Positions 23,212 through 31,290 are shown, counted from the stretch's first letter. The stretch is 38,894 bases of DNA from Actinomadura chibensis NBRC 106107 (GCF_001552135.1 NZ_BCQP01000087.1:1-38894), one strand, 5' to 3'. The notes: generated from the letters alone by a model not told the origin. Translations and numbers: made by a program.

Positions 23212-24155
23212 CAGTCCGTCCTCTCCCGCGTCGCGAACGTCTTGACGGCGATCGCCACGATCAGCACCGCCCCTTGCAGGATGAGCTGGTAGAACGGCGA
23301 CAGGCCGGTGAACAGCAGCAGGTTCGTCAGCAGCCCGATCAGCAGCGCGGCCAGCACGGTCGCGCGCATCTGCCCGACGCCGCCGAAGAAGCTGACCCCG
23401 GCGAGCACGGACGCGGCGATCGAGTTGAGCGTGTACGGGGCGCCGATCGTCGCGTCCCCGGACCCGGTCTGGATCGCGAGGCCGATCCCGGCGAGCCCGA
23501 CGAACACGCCCGCCAGCGCGTAGGCCGCGATCTTCACCTTGCGGGTGCCGATGCCGCTCGCGTACGCGCCGTGCTCGTTGCCGCCGACCGCGTACAGCGA
23601 GAGGCCGAACCGGGTCGTCCGGACCGCCTTCCACAGCACGAGGACGGCCACGATCACGAGGACGGGCAGCGCGAGCCCGTTCCACCCGTTGTTGTAGGCG
23701 TCGACCAGCCCGGACGGGACGTGCCCGCCCGGCTGCGGCAGGACCACCAGCGTGACCCCGCCCCACAGGAACGACGCCGCCAGCGTCACGATGATCGGCG
23801 GCAGCCCCGCGTAGGCGACGAGCACGCCGTTGGCGGCGCCCGTCGAGGCGGCGGCGGCCAGGGCCAGCAGCCCGGCGACGACGACGCCGTCCTCCGCGCG
23901 GACGGCGAACACCGCCATCGCGAGCGCCAGCACCGAGCCGAGCGACAGGTCGATGCCGCCCGCCAGCATGACGGTGCTCTGCCCCATCGCCGCCAGGATC
24001 AGCGGCAGGAACTGCGCCGACAGGATCGTGATCGACGCCGGGGTGAACAGCTCCGAGTCGTAGTGGCTGTACGCGGCGAGCAGGACGACCAGCAGCGCGC
24101 CGAGGCCCGCCACGTCCAGGTTGCCGCGCAGTGCGCCGGTCAGGCGTTCAGACAT
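23211..24155 (-). CDS. Ribose-type (CUT2) ABC importer permease
   Basis: 314-residue RbsC-like membrane protein, paralogous to the downstream permease. The VMLAGGIDLSLGSVLALAMA loop is near residue 60 and IAASVLAGVSFFGGVGQMRA near 250. It starts at ATG 24155, with an 8-bp overlap into the end of the ATPase gene and an AGGGG ribosome site within the overlap. Together the two permeases make a heterodimeric pore, as in several CUT2 importers. Confidence 0.92.
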   Translation of the reverse strand: MSERLTGALRGNLDVAGLGALLVVLLAAYSHYDSELFTPASITILSAQFLPLILAAMGQSTVMLAGGIDLSLGSVLALAMAVFAVRAEDGVVVAGLLALAAAASTGAANGVLVAYAGLPPIIVTLAASFLWGGVTLVVLPQPGGHVPSGLVDAYNNGWNGLALPVLVIVAVLVLWKAVRTTRFGLSLYAVGGNEHGAYASGIGTRKVKIAAYALAGVFVGLAGIGLAIQTGSGDATIGAPYTLNSIAASVLAGVSFFGGVGQMRATVLAALLIGLLTNLLLFTGLSPFYQLILQGAVLIVAIAVKTFATRERTD

Positions 24156-25806
24156 TCGCCCCTGACCCCTTTCGGGGGGTGTGGGGGGTCGTCCCCCCAC
24201 CGTGGTTCGCCTCCGTGCCGGTGACGGAGGCGCGGACGAGCCGCTCCTCGGTGAGGTCGGCGCCCGCCAGCCGGTCGACGACGGCGCCCTCGTACATGAC
24301 GGCGACCTCGTCGCAGAGGCCGACAAGTTCCATGGTGTCTCCCGACGTGACCAGCACCGCGACGCCGCTGTCGGCGAGCCTGCGGAGCAGGTGGTAGATC
24401 TCCCGCTTGGTGCCGACGTCGATGCCGCGGGTCGGCTCGGCGAGCAGCAGCACGCGCGGCCTGGACGGCAGCCAGCGGGCCAGCGCGACCTTCTGCTGGT
24501 TGCCGCCGGACAGCCGGCGCGCCTCCTGGTCCGGACCGGTCACCTTGATCCGCATCCGCTCGACGAGGTCGTCGACGAGCCGCGCCTCCGCGCCGCGGTC
24601 GACGGTGGTCAGCCGCTTCGCGGGCGTGACGACGTCCAGGTTGGTCAGGGACAGGTTCGCCCGGACGGTCTGCGCCACGTGCAGCCCCTCGACCTTGCGG
24701 TCCTCCGGCACGTAGGCGATCTTGGAGCGGATCGCCTCGCGCGGGGACGCCAGGCGCGCGGGACGCCCGTCGAGCTCGATCCGTCCGGTGTGCTTGACCA
24801 GGCCGAACAGGGCGCGGAGCACGGCCCGCTGGCCCTGCCCCTGGAGCCCGCCGAGGCCGATGATCCGGCCGGGCTCCAGGTCCAGGTCGACGCCCGCGCA
24901 GGCGCCGGGGACGGTCAGCCCCCGCGCGCTCAGCACCGGCTTGCCCGCCGGGACGGGCGGCGCCGCTGGGGTCTCCTCGGCGGCGGCCTTGTCGGAGGCG
25001 ATGGCCTCCTCGGACGGGATCGCGAGCGCGTCGTCGCCCTCGACCGGCGCCGCGACCTCGCCCGCCTTCGGCGGGAACAGGTCGGACAGCTCACGTCCGA
25101 TCATCAGCCGGACGATGTCGTCGTGGTCGGTCTCCGCGCGCTCGCGGGTCGCCATGACCTCGCCGTCCTTGAGGACGGTCAGCCGGTCGGCGACGGCGAA
25201 CAGCTCGCCCATCCGGTGGCTGACGATGACCACGGACGAGCCGGCCGCGCGCAGCTCGTCCACGACCGTGAAGACGCCCTTGACCTGGTCGTCGTCCAGC
25301 GCGGACGTGGCCTCGTCCAGGATCAGCAGGCGCGGTTTCGAGGCCAGCGCCTTGGCCAGCTCGACGAGCTGCTGGCGGCCGAGCGGGAGGCGTCCGGCCC
25401 GGGTCATCGGGTCGACGTCCAGCCCGACGCGCTCCAGCAGCGGCCGCGCCCGCCGGGCGAGGTCGCGGCGCAGGACGAACCCGCGCCGCGACGGCCACTG
25501 GCCAAGGAACACGTTCTCGGCGACGGTCTGGTGCGGGTTGAGGCTGAGCTCCTGGTGCACCGAGCCGATCCCGACCTCGCGGGCCCGGTGCGGCGACCAG
25601 GACGTGACGGGCTCTCCGTCGTACACGACACGTCCGGAATCGGGCGCCAGCAATCCGGTGATCAGCCCGAGCACCGTGCTCTTGCCCGCGCCGTTCTCCC
25701 CGACGAGGGCGAGCACCTCGCCCGCGCGGACGTCGAAGCTCACCTCGTTGAGGACCCGGTTGCCCGCGAAGGACTTCGAGACCCGCTCGACGGCCAGGAG
25801 CGTCAT
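24148..25806 (-). CDS. Ribose-type ABC importer ATPase with two nucleotide-binding domains (RbsA-like)
   Basis: 552-residue tandem ATPase. Domain 1 has Walker A GENGAGKST (residues 36-44), a weak signature LPLGRQQLVELAKAL and Walker B LLILDEATSAL. After a 40-residue acidic/alanine-rich linker, domain 2 has a degenerate Walker A (GLGGLQGQGQR), a good signature RRLSGGNQQKVALARW and VLLLAEPTRGID, where Ala replaces the Walker B aspartate. So only the composite site made from domain 1 Walker motifs and domain 2 signature looks competent. The C-terminal tail is encoded by two GC-rich hairpins. The start lies two bases after the binding-protein stop. Confidence 0.92.
   Translation of the reverse strand: MTLLAVERVSKSFAGNRVLNEVSFDVRAGEVLALVGENGAGKSTVLGLITGLLAPDSGRVVYDGEPVTSWSPHRAREVGIGSVHQELSLNPHQTVAENVFLGQWPSRRGFVLRRDLARRARPLLERVGLDVDPMTRAGRLPLGRQQLVELAKALASKPRLLILDEATSALDDDQVKGVFTVVDELRAAGSSVVIVSHRMGELFAVADRLTVLKDGEVMATRERAETDHDDIVRLMIGRELSDLFPPKAGEVAAPVEGDDALAIPSEEAIASDKAAAEETPAAPPVPAGKPVLSARGLTVPGACAGVDLDLEPGRIIGLGGLQGQGQRAVLRALFGLVKHTGRIELDGRPARLASPREAIRSKIAYVPEDRKVEGLHVAQTVRANLSLTNLDVVTPAKRLTTVDRGAEARLVDDLVERMRIKVTGPDQEARRLSGGNQQKVALARWLPSRPRVLLLAEPTRGIDVGTKREIYHLLRRLADSGVAVLVTSGDTMELVGLCDEVAVMYEGAVVDRLAGADLTEERLVRASVTGTEANHGGGTTPHTPRKGSGANV
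24166..24200. repeat. Two GC-rich hairpins at the ATPase/permease junction
   Basis: CCCC-TTTC-GGGG (24166-24177) and GTGGGGGG-TCGT-CCCCCCAC (24181-24200) encode the ATPase tail. The second shares the core GGGGGACGACCC (minus strand) with the repeats at 17484-17495. They may affect mRNA decay or the ATPase-to-permease ratio (inference). Confidence 0.5.
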
Positions 25807-25808
25807 CG

Positions 25809-26864
25809 CTACTTGCCGATCAGCTTGTCGATCTCGGACTGCGGCAGCTCCTGGATCGGGTAGGAGTCGTCCGGCTGGTCCGGCTTGACGTACTGGTCCA
25901 GGGTGTCGTCCGTGATCTTGGGCAGCGGGACGGTGATCTGGTTCGGGACCGTGCCGCCGCCGGCCTTGGCGACCGCCGCGCGCAGCGCGATCACGCCGAG
26001 GTAGTTCGGCTGCGCGGTGGACAGCGACGAGAACCCGTTCGCCTTGTTGTCCTTCCACAGCTTCAGGAACCCGTTGTAGTTCTCGCCGGTGATCGGGACG
26101 AGCTTCTTCTTCTGCTTGATCAGCGTCTGGAGCGCGGCGGCCGACAGCGCGCCGCCCTGCGAGAACACGCCGTCGATGTCGGGGTTCGCCGAGTACGCCG
26201 AGGCGAACGCCTGCGCGGCCGGGGCGAGGTTGTACTCGCTGTGGACGTTCGCGGCGACCTTGATGCCCGGGTACTTCTTCAGCCCCTCCTGGGCGCCCTG
26301 CCAGCGCTCCTCGCTGACCGCGACGCCCGCCGGGCCGTTGAAGGCGATGATCTTGCCCTTGCCGCCCAGCTTCTCGCCGAGCCACTCGCCCATCATCCGG
26401 CCCCACTCCTTCTGGTCGGTGCCGACGCGCACGACCTTCTCGGAGGTGACCAGGCTGTCGAAGTTGGCGACGGTGATGCCCGCGTTGACGGCCTGCTCCA
26501 GCGCCGGGTTCAGCGCCGTGGAGGAGCCCGCGTCCACCAGGATCACGTCGTACTTCTGCTGGATCATGGCCCGGATCTGGGCGATCTGCTGGGACGTGTC
26601 GCCGTTGGCGTTGAACACCTGGTAGTCGGCGACCTTGCCCTCGCCCTTGAGCTTCTGGACGTCGTCCTTGATCATCTTGTCGGTCTGCTGCATCCAGGAC
26701 GGGGTCAGGTAGATCGTGGACCAGCCGACCTTGAGCGCCTTGGCCTTGCCGCCCGACTTGTCGTCGGACTTGCCGTCGCCGGAGTCGACGCCGCACGCGG
26801 CGGTCGCGGCCAGCGCGCCCACCGCCGTGATGGCCACGACGGCGCGCGTGAACCTACCGTTCAT
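25809..26864 (-). CDS. ABC importer sugar-type substrate-binding lipoprotein
   Basis: 351-residue periplasmic-binding-protein-like domain (RbsB type). The signal peptide ends in ALAATAACG, with the lipidation cysteine at C24, so it is anchored outside the membrane. The mature part has the two-lobe layout: KVGWSTIYLTPSW at the start, MIQQKYDVILVDAGSSTALN near 100, IIAFNGPAGVAVSEERWQGA near 175 and VFSQGGALSAAALQTLI near 235. ATG 26864 is preceded by AAGGAGA. It determines what the operon imports; the family binds pentoses, hexoses, polyols and related compounds. Confidence 0.92.
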   Translation of the reverse strand: MNGRFTRAVVAITAVGALAATAACGVDSGDGKSDDKSGGKAKALKVGWSTIYLTPSWMQQTDKMIKDDVQKLKGEGKVADYQVFNANGDTSQQIAQIRAMIQQKYDVILVDAGSSTALNPALEQAVNAGITVANFDSLVTSEKVVRVGTDQKEWGRMMGEWLGEKLGGKGKIIAFNGPAGVAVSEERWQGAQEGLKKYPGIKVAANVHSEYNLAPAAQAFASAYSANPDIDGVFSQGGALSAAALQTLIKQKKKLVPITGENYNGFLKLWKDNKANGFSSLSTAQPNYLGVIALRAAVAKAGGGTVPNQITVPLPKITDDTLDQYVKPDQPDDSYPIQELPQSEIDKLIGK

Positions 26865-26943
26865 GGGGGTTCTCCTTGTGACTGTCCGGAACCCGGGACG
26901 GGCTCCGGCGAGATGGGCGGGGGGAGTTCTGTGACCTCCGGGG

Positions 26944-28506
26944 TCAGGCGGGTTTGAGCGCCCGGCCCGGAGGATGGTGCGTCGCGTCGTCGGTGAGGAC
27001 GCCGCCGCTGAGGACGGGCACGCCGTTGACCACGACGTGCTCGACGCCGTCCGCGGGCGTCCGCGGCCGTTCGTAGGTGGCCCGGTCGGCGACCGCGTCG
27101 GGATCGAGGACGACCAGGTCGGCGGCGCGTCCCGGTTCGACCCGGCCGCGGTCGCGCAACCGGAACCGGTCGGCGGCGCGGCCCGAGAGGTGGACGGCGG
27201 CCTGCTCCCACGTCCAGTCCCCGAGGTCGCGGACGTGCCGGCCGAGCATCCTCGCGAACGCGCCCCAGCCGCGCGGGTGGGGGTGTCCGCCCTGGTAGAT
27301 GGCGTCGGAGCCGGTCGTCTGCGCGGGATGCCTGAGCAGCGCCCGGACCGACTCCTCGCTGTTGGTCGGCGGCTGGGCGAACACGCAGCCCGCCTCAAGC
27401 CTCGTGGCGACGAGCAGGTCGCAGCAGAACTCGGCGGGCTGCTGCCCGGCCCGCTCCGCCGCCGCGGGCAGCGCCATGCCCTCGGCCCAGCGGAACTCGT
27501 CGGCCGGGACGTGCGACAGCGTGATCCGGTGCCAGATCGGGGCCTCGTCCCATTCGCGCTCCAGCCGCTCCCGGATGCCGGGGTCGGTGAGCGCGTCCAG
27601 GGTCGCGTCGAGGTCGGCGATCGGCAGCCAGGACGGCAGCGTGACCAGCGTCAGCGTGCTCGACCCGCGCAGGTAGGGGTAGCTGTCGAAGGTCAGGTCG
27701 ATGCCCTCGGCGCGGGCTCCGTCGACGAGCGCGACCAGCTCGGCGCCGGGGCCGTGGTAGTGCGAGACGTGCGGGGCGACGCGTCCGGCGCGGGCGATCT
27801 CCAGCACCTCGGCCATCGCGGTCGCGGCCAGCGACTCGTAGCCGCGCATGTGCGTGACGTACGGCAGTCCGGCCGCGCCGACCGGCGCGCAGAGCGCCGC
27901 GACCTCGTCGGCCCTGGCGTAGGCGCCGGGCACGTACTCCAGGCCGGTCGACAGCCCTGCCGCGCCCTCGGACAGGCCCCGCTCGACCAGGGCGCGCATG
28001 GCGTCGAGCTCGTCCCGCTCGGGCGCGCGGCGGTCGGTGCCCATGACGCCGTGCCGGATCGTCCCGTGGGGGAGCAGGTAGACGGTGTTGAGCGCGGTCC
28101 CGCGGTCGTAGGTGGCCAGCAGGTCGGCGACCGACACCGGCCCGCCGTCCAGCCCCGGGTGGGTGCCGTTGACGGGCGCGAAGTAGCGGCTGACGTACCG
28201 GAGGGTCGCGGGGGTCGCGGGTGCGAAGGAGACGCCGTCCTGCCCGAGGACGAACGTCGTGACGCCCTGCCGCAGGGCCGCGAACTGCACGTCGGGGTCG
28301 AGGACGGAGGCGTCGCCGTGCACGTGGGTGTCGATGAAGCCCGGCATGACGTACCGGCCGGTGGCGTCGATCACCGTGGCCGCCGCGGCGTCCGGCAGGA
28401 CGTCCACCGCGGCGATCCGGGAACCGGAGACCGCGACGTCCGCACGGCGCGCGGGACCGCCGGCGCCGTCCAGCACCGTCCCCCCGCGAACCAGCAGATC
28501 GTACAT
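26944..28506 (-). CDS. N-acyl-D-amino-acid deacylase-family amidohydrolase
   Basis: 520-residue metal-dependent amidohydrolase, first gene of the operon. The barrel motif DTHVHGD (H61, H63) and later THMRGYE, VSHYHG and the TGSDAIYQGGHPHPRGWG block match D-aminoacylases, as does GLEYVPGAYA. One difference stands out: the family's zinc-ligand cysteine in G-N-C-G is replaced by GQDG (D90). ATG 28506 follows GAGG. It would release a free amine from an N-acylated D-configured substrate. The position at the head of an importer operon suits the first intracellular step. The changed metal site leaves the exact substrate open. Confidence 0.88.
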   Translation of the reverse strand: MYDLLVRGGTVLDGAGGPARRADVAVSGSRIAAVDVLPDAAAATVIDATGRYVMPGFIDTHVHGDASVLDPDVQFAALRQGVTTFVLGQDGVSFAPATPATLRYVSRYFAPVNGTHPGLDGGPVSVADLLATYDRGTALNTVYLLPHGTIRHGVMGTDRRAPERDELDAMRALVERGLSEGAAGLSTGLEYVPGAYARADEVAALCAPVGAAGLPYVTHMRGYESLAATAMAEVLEIARAGRVAPHVSHYHGPGAELVALVDGARAEGIDLTFDSYPYLRGSSTLTLVTLPSWLPIADLDATLDALTDPGIRERLEREWDEAPIWHRITLSHVPADEFRWAEGMALPAAAERAGQQPAEFCCDLLVATRLEAGCVFAQPPTNSEESVRALLRHPAQTTGSDAIYQGGHPHPRGWGAFARMLGRHVRDLGDWTWEQAAVHLSGRAADRFRLRDRGRVEPGRAADLVVLDPDAVADRATYERPRTPADGVEHVVVNGVPVLSGGVLTDDATHHPPGRALKPA

Positions 28507-28608
28507 TGGACCTCATTAACCCCACAGAGCAGGTAACCGGACATCCATGCCGGTTGCCGTGGAGGTTATGCGGACTCCCAAGACCGGCGCCAGTTTTGCA
28601 ACACATGA

Positions 28609-28623
28609 TTTTGCATTGCACAA
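28609..28623. promoter_or_regulatory. Pseudo-palindromic operator at the operon promoter
   Basis: TTTTGCATTGCACAA is symmetric except at one pair and the centre (TT-n-TGCA-n-TGCA-n-AA). A half-copy, TTTTGCAACACA, lies 15 bp away (28594-28605). It falls at the expected transcript start of the 13-gene operon. IclR regulators often bind 15-bp pseudo-palindromes, so the operon's own IclR protein is the likely binder (inference). Confidence 0.5.
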
Positions 28624-28627
28624 CCAG

Positions 28628-28657
28628 CGTATATGCGCAGGTGAGCGCCCTGTCCAA
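28628..28657 (-). promoter_or_regulatory. Candidate promoter of the 13-gene operon
   Basis: On the minus strand TTGGAC (28652-28657) is followed 16 bases later by CATATA (28630-28635), or 18 bases later by TATACG. The start of transcription would fall about 120 bases before the amidohydrolase ATG, just at the TGCA pseudo-palindrome. Confidence 0.45.
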
Positions 28658-28712
28658 GGGATGGAGCGGCGCATGTCCAGGCAGCGCGGAAGGGGATCAG
28701 GAAACGATCAGA

Positions 28713-28724
28713 CCCCGCGCGGGG
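28713..28724 (-). terminator. Palindrome after the sigma-fusion gene
   Basis: CCCCGCGCGGGG begins ten bases after the stop codon of the fusion gene and could form a small terminator hairpin. The loop would be tight, so confidence is low. Confidence 0.25.
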
Positions 28725-28734
28725 CGGGCGGGGG

Positions 28735-30381
28735 CTAGAGGATCGTGGTGCCCCAGACGACGTTCACCGTGTGCTGGGCGCCTTCGGAGTCGGTGAACGT
28801 GAGGCTGCCCTTGCCGGGCAGGCCGATGATCGCGGTGCGGAGCGTGAGGGTCAGCGTGGTCGTGCCGTCGGCGCGCATGTCGCCCCGCGTCTCGGACAGG
28901 GCGAGCTGGTTCGTCGACGTCACCGCCGTCCACGCCACGGGGCCGCTCTTCGCCGCGAGGGTGAGCTGGGCGGTCTTCGTCCCGTACATCTCGACCTTGG
29001 CCGGGTTCACGACGAGCGTGCCCGGGCCCGCCGGGGCCTGCGACGACGGGGGCTGCTGCGGCGAGTGCGACGGGTCCTTCGTGCGGTCGTCCGTCTGCGG
29101 GGAGACGGGCGGCTGCCCGGCGTGTCCCGGGGTGCCTCCGCCGCCTCCGCCGGGCCCGCCGGTCGGGGCGCCGCCGCGCCCGTCGGCGTCCGGTGGCCGC
29201 TCGTGCGTGATGTCGGGCTGCGGCGCGGGGCGGAACGGCGTCCAGGTGCCGATGCCGGGGCCCATCGCGAGGACGGCGGCGACCGCGGCGCCCAGCGCCA
29301 CCGCCATGGCGCCGCCGGTGACCAGCCAGCGGCGGGTGAACGCGGACGGCACGTCCGGCTGGCTCGGCAGCCCGGCCGGGGTGAGCGCACCGCCGCGCGC
29401 GGCGATGTCGGCCCGGTAGCCCGCGAGCTCCGGGTCCGTCGCGGTGTGCATGACGCGGTGCCGCAGCGCGGCGGGCAGCACCGGGGCGGGCGCGCGGCCG
29501 AGCAGCGCGACGGCCGTCACCCGGCCGCGCCGGACGCAGGCCGGGCAGCCCGCCGCGTGCCGTGCCGTGGCGGGGTCGACCGGCGCCGCCTCCGCGTTCC
29601 GGCGCAGGATCCGCCGGAGCGCCCGTTCGATCGGCCGGTCCGGCGCGGGCGGGGCGGGCGGCTCGGCCTCCTCGTCGCTGCGCGGCGGGGTCCGGGCCGC
29701 GAGGACGGCGACCGCCGTGGACCGCGCGTCCTCCCGCTCGCCCGACGACACGGTCGCCGCCGACGCGTCGGACGCGCCCGACACCGCGCACGCCCGGTTC
29801 GCGCGGTCGACCTCCTTCTGGAGCGCGGCCTCCAGCTCCGTTCGGGCGCGCCGGATCCGCAGCGCGGCCCGCCGCGGGGACAGTCCGAGCGCCGCGCCGA
29901 GCCGGGCCGGGCGCAGCCCGTGCCGGAACGCCAGCAGCGACACCTCCTGGTCGACCGGCTCCAACCGGCCGAGGCTCGCGCGCAGCAGGCCGTGCAGCTC
30001 GTCGGACGGCGGCCAGTCCGGGACGGGCCCCTCCGGCTCCCCCCGGGTCAGGAACGGGACGTCGGAGAACTCGGCGTTCCGGTCCCAGAAGAGGATCTTC
30101 GCCCGGCCGCGCCGGACGCAGCGCCGCCGCGCCGCCCCGTACAGCCACGAGCCGAGCTGCATGTGGTCGCGCATCCGGGGCGCGCGCCGGGCGGCGTCGA
30201 TGAACGTGTCGTGCACGATGTCCGCGGCGATCTTCTCCTCGCCGGACATCGACAGAACGTAGTCGTGAATGCGCTCACCGTACTCGTCGTAGAGCGCGGC
30301 GAGCGCCGCCTCGTCCCCCTCGTTCAGCCCTTTGACCAGCTTGCGGTCGGCCACATGTGCGGAGGGCGACAACCTTGGCAT
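28735..30381 (-). CDS. ECF sigma factor fused to zinc-finger, transmembrane and extracytoplasmic domains
   Basis: 548 residues from ATG 30381 (GGGAG upstream); ATG 30402 and 30435 are alternatives. Sigma region 2 lies at about residues 15-95 (LNEGDEAALAALYDEYGERI; IAADIVHDTFIDAARR) and region 4 at about 140-190 (LEPVDQEVSLLAFRHGLRPA). A H-x3-C-x2-C motif (H275, C279, C282; HAAGCPAC) resembles the zinc-binding anti-sigma site. A single transmembrane helix follows at about 353-373, then a proline/glycine-rich linker. The last 90 residues look like an Ig-like (BACON-type) beta-sandwich outside the cell. So sigma and a membrane anti-sigma/sensor appear joined in one chain. Signal and target promoters unknown. 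Confidence 0.8.
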   Translation of the reverse strand: MPRLSPSAHVADRKLVKGLNEGDEAALAALYDEYGERIHDYVLSMSGEEKIAADIVHDTFIDAARRAPRMRDHMQLGSWLYGAARRRCVRRGRAKILFWDRNAEFSDVPFLTRGEPEGPVPDWPPSDELHGLLRASLGRLEPVDQEVSLLAFRHGLRPARLGAALGLSPRRAALRIRRARTELEAALQKEVDRANRACAVSGASDASAATVSSGEREDARSTAVAVLAARTPPRSDEEAEPPAPPAPDRPIERALRRILRRNAEAAPVDPATARHAAGCPACVRRGRVTAVALLGRAPAPVLPAALRHRVMHTATDPELAGYRADIAARGGALTPAGLPSQPDVPSAFTRRWLVTGGAMAVALGAAVAAVLAMGPGIGTWTPFRPAPQPDITHERPPDADGRGGAPTGGPGGGGGGTPGHAGQPPVSPQTDDRTKDPSHSPQQPPSSQAPAGPGTLVVNPAKVEMYGTKTAQLTLAAKSGPVAWTAVTSTNQLALSETRGDMRADGTTTLTLTLRTAIIGLPGKGSLTFTDSEGAQHTVNVVWGTTIL

Positions 30382-30509
30382 CCACGCTCCCGGCACCGGC
30401 ATGGGGCGTCCGCCACCATGGGATCGTCCGGACATTCAGCCCACCTTGCATACACCCCCGACCCCCGTCCGCACCACTTGAACGCCCGAATTGGGGGGAG
30501 GTGCGGGTG

Positions 30510-31010
30510 TCAGGGGGTGATGGCGAGGAACTCCCGAAGTTTCGTCATCGCCCTGGAGACGGTGGACTTGACCGTGCCGACGCTGACGCCGAGCGTCTCG
30601 GCGATCTCGCGTTCGGACATGTCCTCGTAGTAGCGGAGCATGACGGCGAGGCGCTGCCGCTCGGGGAGGCGGCGCAGCGCGCGGGTGAGCACGTCGCGGG
30701 TCTCGCTGCGTCCGGCGTGGTCGTCGTCGGCGGGACGGTCGGGCAGCCGGTCGGTCGGGTAGACGTCCAGCTTCTGGCGCCGCCACCAGGAGATCTGCGT
30801 GTTGACCATGGCCCGGCGGACGTAGCCGTCGACGGCGGCGCGGTCCGCGATGCGGTCCCAGGCGAGGTAGGTCTTGGCCAGCGCGGCCTGGAGGAGGTCC
30901 TCGGCCTCCGCCTCGGCCCGGTCGCCGGTCAGCCGCCTCGCGGCGCGGAGCAGCACGGGACGGCGTTCCGCGACGTACGCGTGGAACTCCTCCTGCCGTG
31001 TCGCGTTCAC
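30510..31010 (-). CDS. SigE-family ECF RNA polymerase sigma factor
   Basis: 166-residue sigma factor of the actinobacterial SigE/TIGR02983 group, starting at GTG 31010 after a GAGG. Region 2 (about residues 10-75) has RPVLLRAARRLTGDRAEAEA, EDLLQAALAKTYLAWDRI and the WWRRQKLDV segment. Region 4 (about 105-160) has LPERQRLAVMLRYYEDMSER and EIAETLGVSVGTVKSTVSRA. No anti-sigma gene is adjacent. It lies upstream of the sigma-fusion gene on the same strand with a 128-bp gap and could be co-transcribed with it. Confidence 0.92.
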   Translation of the reverse strand: MNATRQEEFHAYVAERRPVLLRAARRLTGDRAEAEAEDLLQAALAKTYLAWDRIADRAAVDGYVRRAMVNTQISWWRRQKLDVYPTDRLPDRPADDDHAGRSETRDVLTRALRRLPERQRLAVMLRYYEDMSEREIAETLGVSVGTVKSTVSRAMTKLREFLAITP

Positions 31011-31079
31011 CTCACCACCGGAACCAGGGGTTGGGGAGCCGCTCCGGCCGGGCGAGCCGAGCGCACTCCTGTACGTCTG

Positions 31080-31134
31080 ACGATCGCATGTCGATCGTAA
31101 TTTCGGTCCTACAGATTGAATATTTCCGGGTCAA
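31080..31134 (-). promoter_or_regulatory. Promoter of the SigE-family gene with a downstream inverted repeat
   Basis: On the minus strand TTGACC (31129-31134), 17 bases, then TAGGAC (31106-31111) is a good housekeeping-type promoter. ACGATCG-CATGT-CGATCGT (31080-31098) has perfect 7-bp arms and lies right at or after the expected transcript start. The 5' leader would be close to 90 bases. Confidence 0.55.
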
Positions 31135-31290
31135 CCAGTTCATAATCCTCAACCCAGGTGCATCGAACTTCCTCCACCGGCTGACTTATCGCGACAAATC
31201 CGTCGACAGCTCTGGTCACCGCGCGTGACTCTTGACTCACTGTCCTAACAGCAGTCGCCCTGAGTGATGATCGATCCCCGGAGCCCCGCG

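Noticed and set aside
30469..30506. Hairpin CCGCACC/GGTGCGG after the SigE-family gene as a terminator
   Set aside because: The loop would be 24 bases and the stem only seven; part of it lies next to the gene end without a U-run, so I do not call it.
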